This document shows positions 61,195 through 64,000 of a stretch of 64,000 bases of DNA, one piece after another. A program made the position numbers and the translations under genes. The notes under the pieces are model-generated. The model saw nothing but the letters and a program-made list of their open reading frames with translations, was not told where the DNA came from and searched no databases. Source of the stretch: Chromatium okenii. GTDB taxonomy: Bacteria > Pseudomonadota > Gammaproteobacteria > Chromatiales > Chromatiaceae. Positions within the stretch are counted from its first letter, which is position 1, and every line of letters starts with the position of its first letter. The DNA lies in contig NZ_NRRQ01000001.1 in the NCBI RefSeq assembly GCF_016583745.1, forward strand, positions 62,001 through 126,000, in the 5' to 3' direction.

Positions 61195-62694
61195 ATGACA
61201 ATAACAGTATTGAATCAAGGTGGAAAAACCGCGCTCACGGGCTGCGCGGCGAGCAGTTGCGGCAGCAGTGCCGACGCACTTGCGCAATTGCCAGAAGCGC
61301 TGCGGGCGAAAATTAATAATCATCCGTGCTTTTCTGAAGATGCGCATCATCATTATGCGCGAATGCACGTTGCAGTTGCGCCTGCTTGTAACATTCAATG
61401 CCATTATTGCAATCGCAAATATGATTGTTCTAATGAATCGCGCCCCGGCGTTGTTTCCGAAGTATTAACGCCAGATCAAGCCGTTAAAAAAACGTTGGCA
61501 GTGGCGGCTGCAATTCCACAAATGACCGTGTTAGGAATTGCCGGCCCCGGCGATCCACTCGCTAATCCCGCTCGCACGTTTGCAACATTCCGCCAACTCA
61601 CTGCTAAAGCGCCAGATATTAAACTGTGCGTGTCTACGAATGGTTTGGCATTGCCAGAAGTGATTGATGAGTTATGCCAACATAATATCGAACACGTCAC
61701 GATTACCATCAATTGCGTTGATCCCGACATTGGTGCGCAGATTTATCCTTGGATTTTCTGGAATCATCGCCGTATTAAAGGACGCAAAGCCGCTGAGATT
61801 TTAATCGCGCAGCAGCAAAAAGGTCTGGAGTTATTGGTAGCGCGGGGCATTTTAGTGAAAGTGAATTCGGTGTTAATTCCCGGCATTAACGATGAACACT
61901 TAAAAGAAGTCAGCCGCATTGTGAAAGCCAAGGGCGCATTTTTGCATAACGTGATGCCGTTAATTTCCGAACCGGAACATGGCACCTTTTATGGTTTGAC
62001 TGGGCAGCGCGGACCAACGTCAGCAGAATTACAAACGCTGCAAGATGCTTGCGCCGGTGATATGCGGATGATGCGCCACTGTCGCCAATGTCGCGCTGAT
62101 GCAGTCGGAATGCTCGGTGAAGATCGCGGGCAAGAATTCACACTCGATAAAATTGAACAATTAGATGTTGATTACGCAGCGGCAATGGTGCAACGCGCTC
62201 AAGTTCACGCCGCAATTGAGGCGAAACGCGCAGCGCCTGCGCCAATCACGCCAACTGCGCCGCTCGTGACATTGAATCCGCAATTCCGCACATCCCGCCC
62301 GGTGTTAATGGCAGTGGCGAGTGGCGGTGGTGGTTTGGTGAATCAGCATTTTGGTGAAGCGAATGAGTTTTTGATTTATGAAGCGTCTAATCGCGGGGTG
62401 CGTTTAGTTGGAGCGCGAACTGCTGGACGTTATTGTCACGGCCCGGCGCAATGCGATGACAGCAGTGCGCAAAGATTTGCAAAAATTTTGCGGGTGCTTG
62501 CCGGTTGTGAGGTAGTTTTGTGTGCCAAAATTGGTTATGAACCTTGGCAACAATTAGAAGCGGCGGGGATTATTCCGAATAGTGAACACGCGCTCGAATC
62601 AATTGAAACGGCTGTGGCGGCGGTTTATCAAGAATTGAGCGCCAGCGGTCGTTTTAGTGTGGATTCAGTTGCCACGCAACGGCGTTCGGCGTAA
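61195..62694 (+). CDS. nifB: NifB, FeMo-cofactor (NifB-co) biosynthesis radical SAM enzyme
   Basis: This is a 499-aa two-domain NifB. The radical SAM domain has CNIQCHYC (CxxxCxxC, about 65-72), GIAGPGDPLANP and further cluster-ligand cysteines (RHCRQCRADAVG). The C-terminal NifX-like domain (about 365-480) begins VLMAVASGGGGLVNQHFGEA. NifB builds the [8Fe-9S-C] core for nitrogenase. ATG at 61195 with GGAGG 6 bases upstream is preferred over GTG at 61192. It is the first gene of nifB-ferredoxin-ferredoxin-nifQ under a sigma-54/NifA control region. Confidence 0.96.
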   Translation: MTITVLNQGGKTALTGCAASSCGSSADALAQLPEALRAKINNHPCFSEDAHHHYARMHVAVAPACNIQCHYCNRKYDCSNESRPGVVSEVLTPDQAVKKTLAVAAAIPQMTVLGIAGPGDPLANPARTFATFRQLTAKAPDIKLCVSTNGLALPEVIDELCQHNIEHVTITINCVDPDIGAQIYPWIFWNHRRIKGRKAAEILIAQQQKGLELLVARGILVKVNSVLIPGINDEHLKEVSRIVKAKGAFLHNVMPLISEPEHGTFYGLTGQRGPTSAELQTLQDACAGDMRMMRHCRQCRADAVGMLGEDRGQEFTLDKIEQLDVDYAAAMVQRAQVHAAIEAKRAAPAPITPTAPLVTLNPQFRTSRPVLMAVASGGGGLVNQHFGEANEFLIYEASNRGVRLVGARTAGRYCHGPAQCDDSSAQRFAKILRVLAGCEVVLCAKIGYEPWQQLEAAGIIPNSEHALESIETAVAAVYQELSASGRFSVDSVATQRRSA

Positions 62695-62712
62695 TTGTGG
62701 GAATTGACGATC

Positions 62713-63012
62713 ATGGCTTTAACCATTATTGATGCGTGCGTGAATTGTTGGGCGTGTGAACCATTATGTCCGCAGCAGGCGATTCATGCCGCAAAACCGC
62801 ATTTTTATATTGAGCCGACGCAGTGCAGCGAATGTGTCGGTGATTTTGCTGATCCGCAATGCGCCAGCATTTGTCCGGTTGAGGGCGCAATTGTTGATGC
62901 CGCTGGAGTGCCGTTAAATCCGCCGGGTTCATTAACTGGAATTACTCCAGAACGCATGACTGCGTTGCAATTAAAACGTCATGCACCGACGCCGCTGCAT
63001 GTGATTGAATGA
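62713..63012 (+). CDS. nif-associated 2[4Fe-4S] ferredoxin (FdxN-like)
   Basis: This is a 99-aa bacterial-type ferredoxin. First cluster motif CVNCWACEPLCP; second CSECVGDFADPQCASICP, with the longer spacing between second and third Cys seen in nifB-linked ferredoxins (FdxN). Ferredoxins in this position feed electrons to NifB. The C-terminal ~25 residues are a Pro-rich tail. The gap to nifB is 18 bases. Confidence 0.9.
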   Translation: MALTIIDACVNCWACEPLCPQQAIHAAKPHFYIEPTQCSECVGDFADPQCASICPVEGAIVDAAGVPLNPPGSLTGITPERMTALQLKRHAPTPLHVIE

Positions 63013-63054
63013 CTGTTTTTTACAACCCACTGATAAATTGAGGAACGTTTAATT

Positions 63055-63405
63055 ATGGCACTGGTGACTTTTTCTAATCCTGAACACAAGGATAAAACCG
63101 TGTATGCGGTTGCGGGCAGCCACACGGAAACGCTGCTGAAATTAGCCAAAGAGAATAAAATCGCAGTGAATCACGATTGCCAAGATGGTGAGTGTGGACA
63201 TTGCGTGGTGCGCGTGACGAGTGTTGATAAGAAAACGCAGCGCATGGGTTATCATTTGACCGAGAAAGAACAAACGGTATTGCGGCAGTTGGGCAAATTA
63301 ACCAAGGATGAGATTGATCAGTTATTGCTGGATGATTTGCCGAGTGAATGGCGGTTGGCCTGCCAGATGATTGTCCGCGATGAAGATATTTTAGTGGAGT
63401 ATTGA
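63055..63405 (+). CDS. nif-associated 2Fe-2S ferredoxin
   Basis: This is a 116-aa plant/adrenodoxin-like [2Fe-2S] ferredoxin. The cluster motif HDCQDGECGHCVVRV supplies three Cys (C-x4-C-x2-C), with the fourth in RLACQMIV near the end. A helical insert (about 65-100) separates them, as in 2Fe-2S ferredoxins of nif operons. It stands between FdxN-like and nifQ genes, with GAGGA before the ATG. An electron-transfer role in nitrogenase or cofactor assembly is inferred. Confidence 0.88.
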   Translation: MALVTFSNPEHKDKTVYAVAGSHTETLLKLAKENKIAVNHDCQDGECGHCVVRVTSVDKKTQRMGYHLTEKEQTVLRQLGKLTKDEIDQLLLDDLPSEWRLACQMIVRDEDILVEY

Positions 63406-63407
63406 AT

Positions 63408-63992
63408 ATGCCAGCCCTCGCTCGCAATGCCAGCCAAGATGCCAGTCATGTGTTTGAGCGTTTAATGGCGCGAGCGATGGGAAGAGAGAATGATCATGCT
63501 TTTGCGAGCATGATTGCGACACGAGCGACCGGTGGCGGGGCGTTGCCTGCGTGGTTGGGATTGGAGTTGACGGCGTTTCGCCAGTTGATGACGTATCATT
63601 TTCCGGGCGTATCGCCAGATGTGTTGGCGGCGACGGATGGCGGCGCTCCGCTGGCACCGCAGCGGCATGAGGAACGTCAGGAGTTGATCGCGCTGTTGCT
63701 GGCGGAGCGGGCGGGCAATTCGCACTCGGAAGTGTGGATGGCGCAGGTGATCGCGGCGGGCTGCATGGCGAACGATCATCTGTGGCACGATCTGGGGCTG
63801 TGGAATCGCGGCGAGTTGACGGCGTTGGTGCAGCGCAATTTTCCGGCGCTGGCGGCGCGTAACGTGGCCGATATGAAATGGAAACGCTTTTTTTACAAAC
63901 AGTTATGCGAGGCAGCAGCGGTGACTGTCTGCCGCGCTCCTTCCTGCGAGGTCTGTGTTGACTATTCGCTTTGCTTTGGCGCTGAAACCTGA
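63408..63992 (+). CDS. nifQ: NifQ, molybdenum donor for FeMo-cofactor
   Basis: This is a 194-aa NifQ, which delivers Mo-Fe-S to NifEN/NifH during cofactor synthesis. The C-terminal ligand motif CRAPSCEVCVDYSLC (C-x4-C-x2-C-x5-C) is the family signature. Also present are RENDHAFASMIATRA, LGLELTAFRQLMTYHFPG and NDHLWHDLGLWNRGELTALVQRNFP. ATG at 63408, two bases after the previous stop, with GGAG 9 bases upstream. Only eight bases of window remain after the stop. Confidence 0.94.
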   Translation: MPALARNASQDASHVFERLMARAMGRENDHAFASMIATRATGGGALPAWLGLELTAFRQLMTYHFPGVSPDVLAATDGGAPLAPQRHEERQELIALLLAERAGNSHSEVWMAQVIAAGCMANDHLWHDLGLWNRGELTALVQRNFPALAARNVADMKWKRFFYKQLCEAAAVTVCRAPSCEVCVDYSLCFGAET

Positions 63993-64000
63993 CGCGCCTG

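Noticed and set aside
60945-61316. A 123-codon open frame upstream of and overlapping nifB
   Set aside because: It covers the two NifA-type sites and the sigma-54 promoter, overlaps the nifB start and has no protein-family features.
1-64000. CRISPR arrays, rRNA, IS transposases, prophage genes
   Set aside because: No spaced direct repeats, rRNA signatures, transposase or phage structural genes were recognised in the window.

Overview
The window reads as a chromosome segment of a gammaproteobacterium with sulfur metabolism and nitrogen fixation, most like a purple sulfur or related sulfur-oxidising lineage (Chromatiales-like). This is an inference from gene content. The evidence is a qmoAB-hdrCB electron-transfer operon, a two-cysteine DsrC, an octaheme tetrathionate-reductase-family cytochrome, a nifB-ferredoxin-ferredoxin-nifQ run, and typical gammaproteobacterial housekeeping blocks (ubiE-ubiJ-ubiB, dapA-bamC-lspA, divergent ffh/ypjD, oxyR with the two redox cysteines). 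Base composition is mixed: some genes (exosortase, the DNA methyltransferase, the dCache protein) look clearly more AT-rich than their neighbours. No rRNA operon, prophage, full-length IS element or CRISPR array was seen. There is one tRNA, elongator-type tRNA-Met(CAU).

Layout: 1-4.3 kb is the end of an exosortase A (XrtA) exopolysaccharide locus: a 5'-truncated glycosyltransferase, an exosortase fused to an EpsI domain, and an asparagine-synthase-like amidotransferase. From 4.3 to 10.3 kb on the minus strand lie DUF971, ubiE, ubiJ and ubiB, followed by a PAS hybrid kinase and an unusual response regulator. 10.4-16.6 kb holds DUF29, exonuclease III, a GlcD-like FAD oxidoreductase, a BON lipoprotein whose start sits in a palindromic repeat, yraN, mepA and ffh. 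16.7-24.2 kb holds ypjD, a DUF423 gene, rsmE, lgt, oxyR, clpB (with a good sigma-32-like promoter) and aat. A FimX-like degenerate GGDEF-EAL protein follows at 24.4-26.5 kb.

26.7-31.9 kb is the minus-strand operon qmoA-qmoB-hdrC-hdrB, with a long hairpin between qmoB and hdrC. 32-38.6 kb holds a periplasmic ATP-dependent DNA ligase (LigE-like), lspA-bamC-dapA, ychF, tRNA-Met and an isolated gatB. 38.9-45.3 kb starts with a SAM methyltransferase and continues into a decayed type VI secretion cluster: tssA, tssB, tssC, an hcp 5' fragment joined to a broken tssF, then an intact tssG. 45.3-51.9 kb holds a cupin, a dCache membrane protein without an output domain, dsrC, a zinc-ribbon membrane protein, ubiT, a cytochrome b plus octaheme cytochrome c pair, a frameshifted yqhA and a DUF2892 protein. 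52-57 kb is a signalling module: periplasmic binding protein, large hybrid kinase and a divergent diguanylate cyclase response regulator.

57-59.3 kb holds DUF454, a CbiX-like protein and ribF. 59.3-60.9 kb is a methyltransferase fused to a probable nuclease domain. 61-64 kb is the nif run, with a sigma-54 promoter and two NifA-type TGT-N10-ACA sites directly readable upstream of nifB.

How the parts may work together (inference): Qmo-Hdr, DsrC and the octaheme cytochrome/cytochrome b pair point to sulfur-based electron transfer to and from the quinone pool. That pool would be supplied by UbiE/J/B and, without oxygen, by UbiT. Several c-di-GMP and phosphorelay proteins (FimX-like, diguanylate cyclase, two hybrid kinases) suggest a surface-associated, exopolysaccharide-producing lifestyle. 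The type VI cluster is no longer intact as it stands here.
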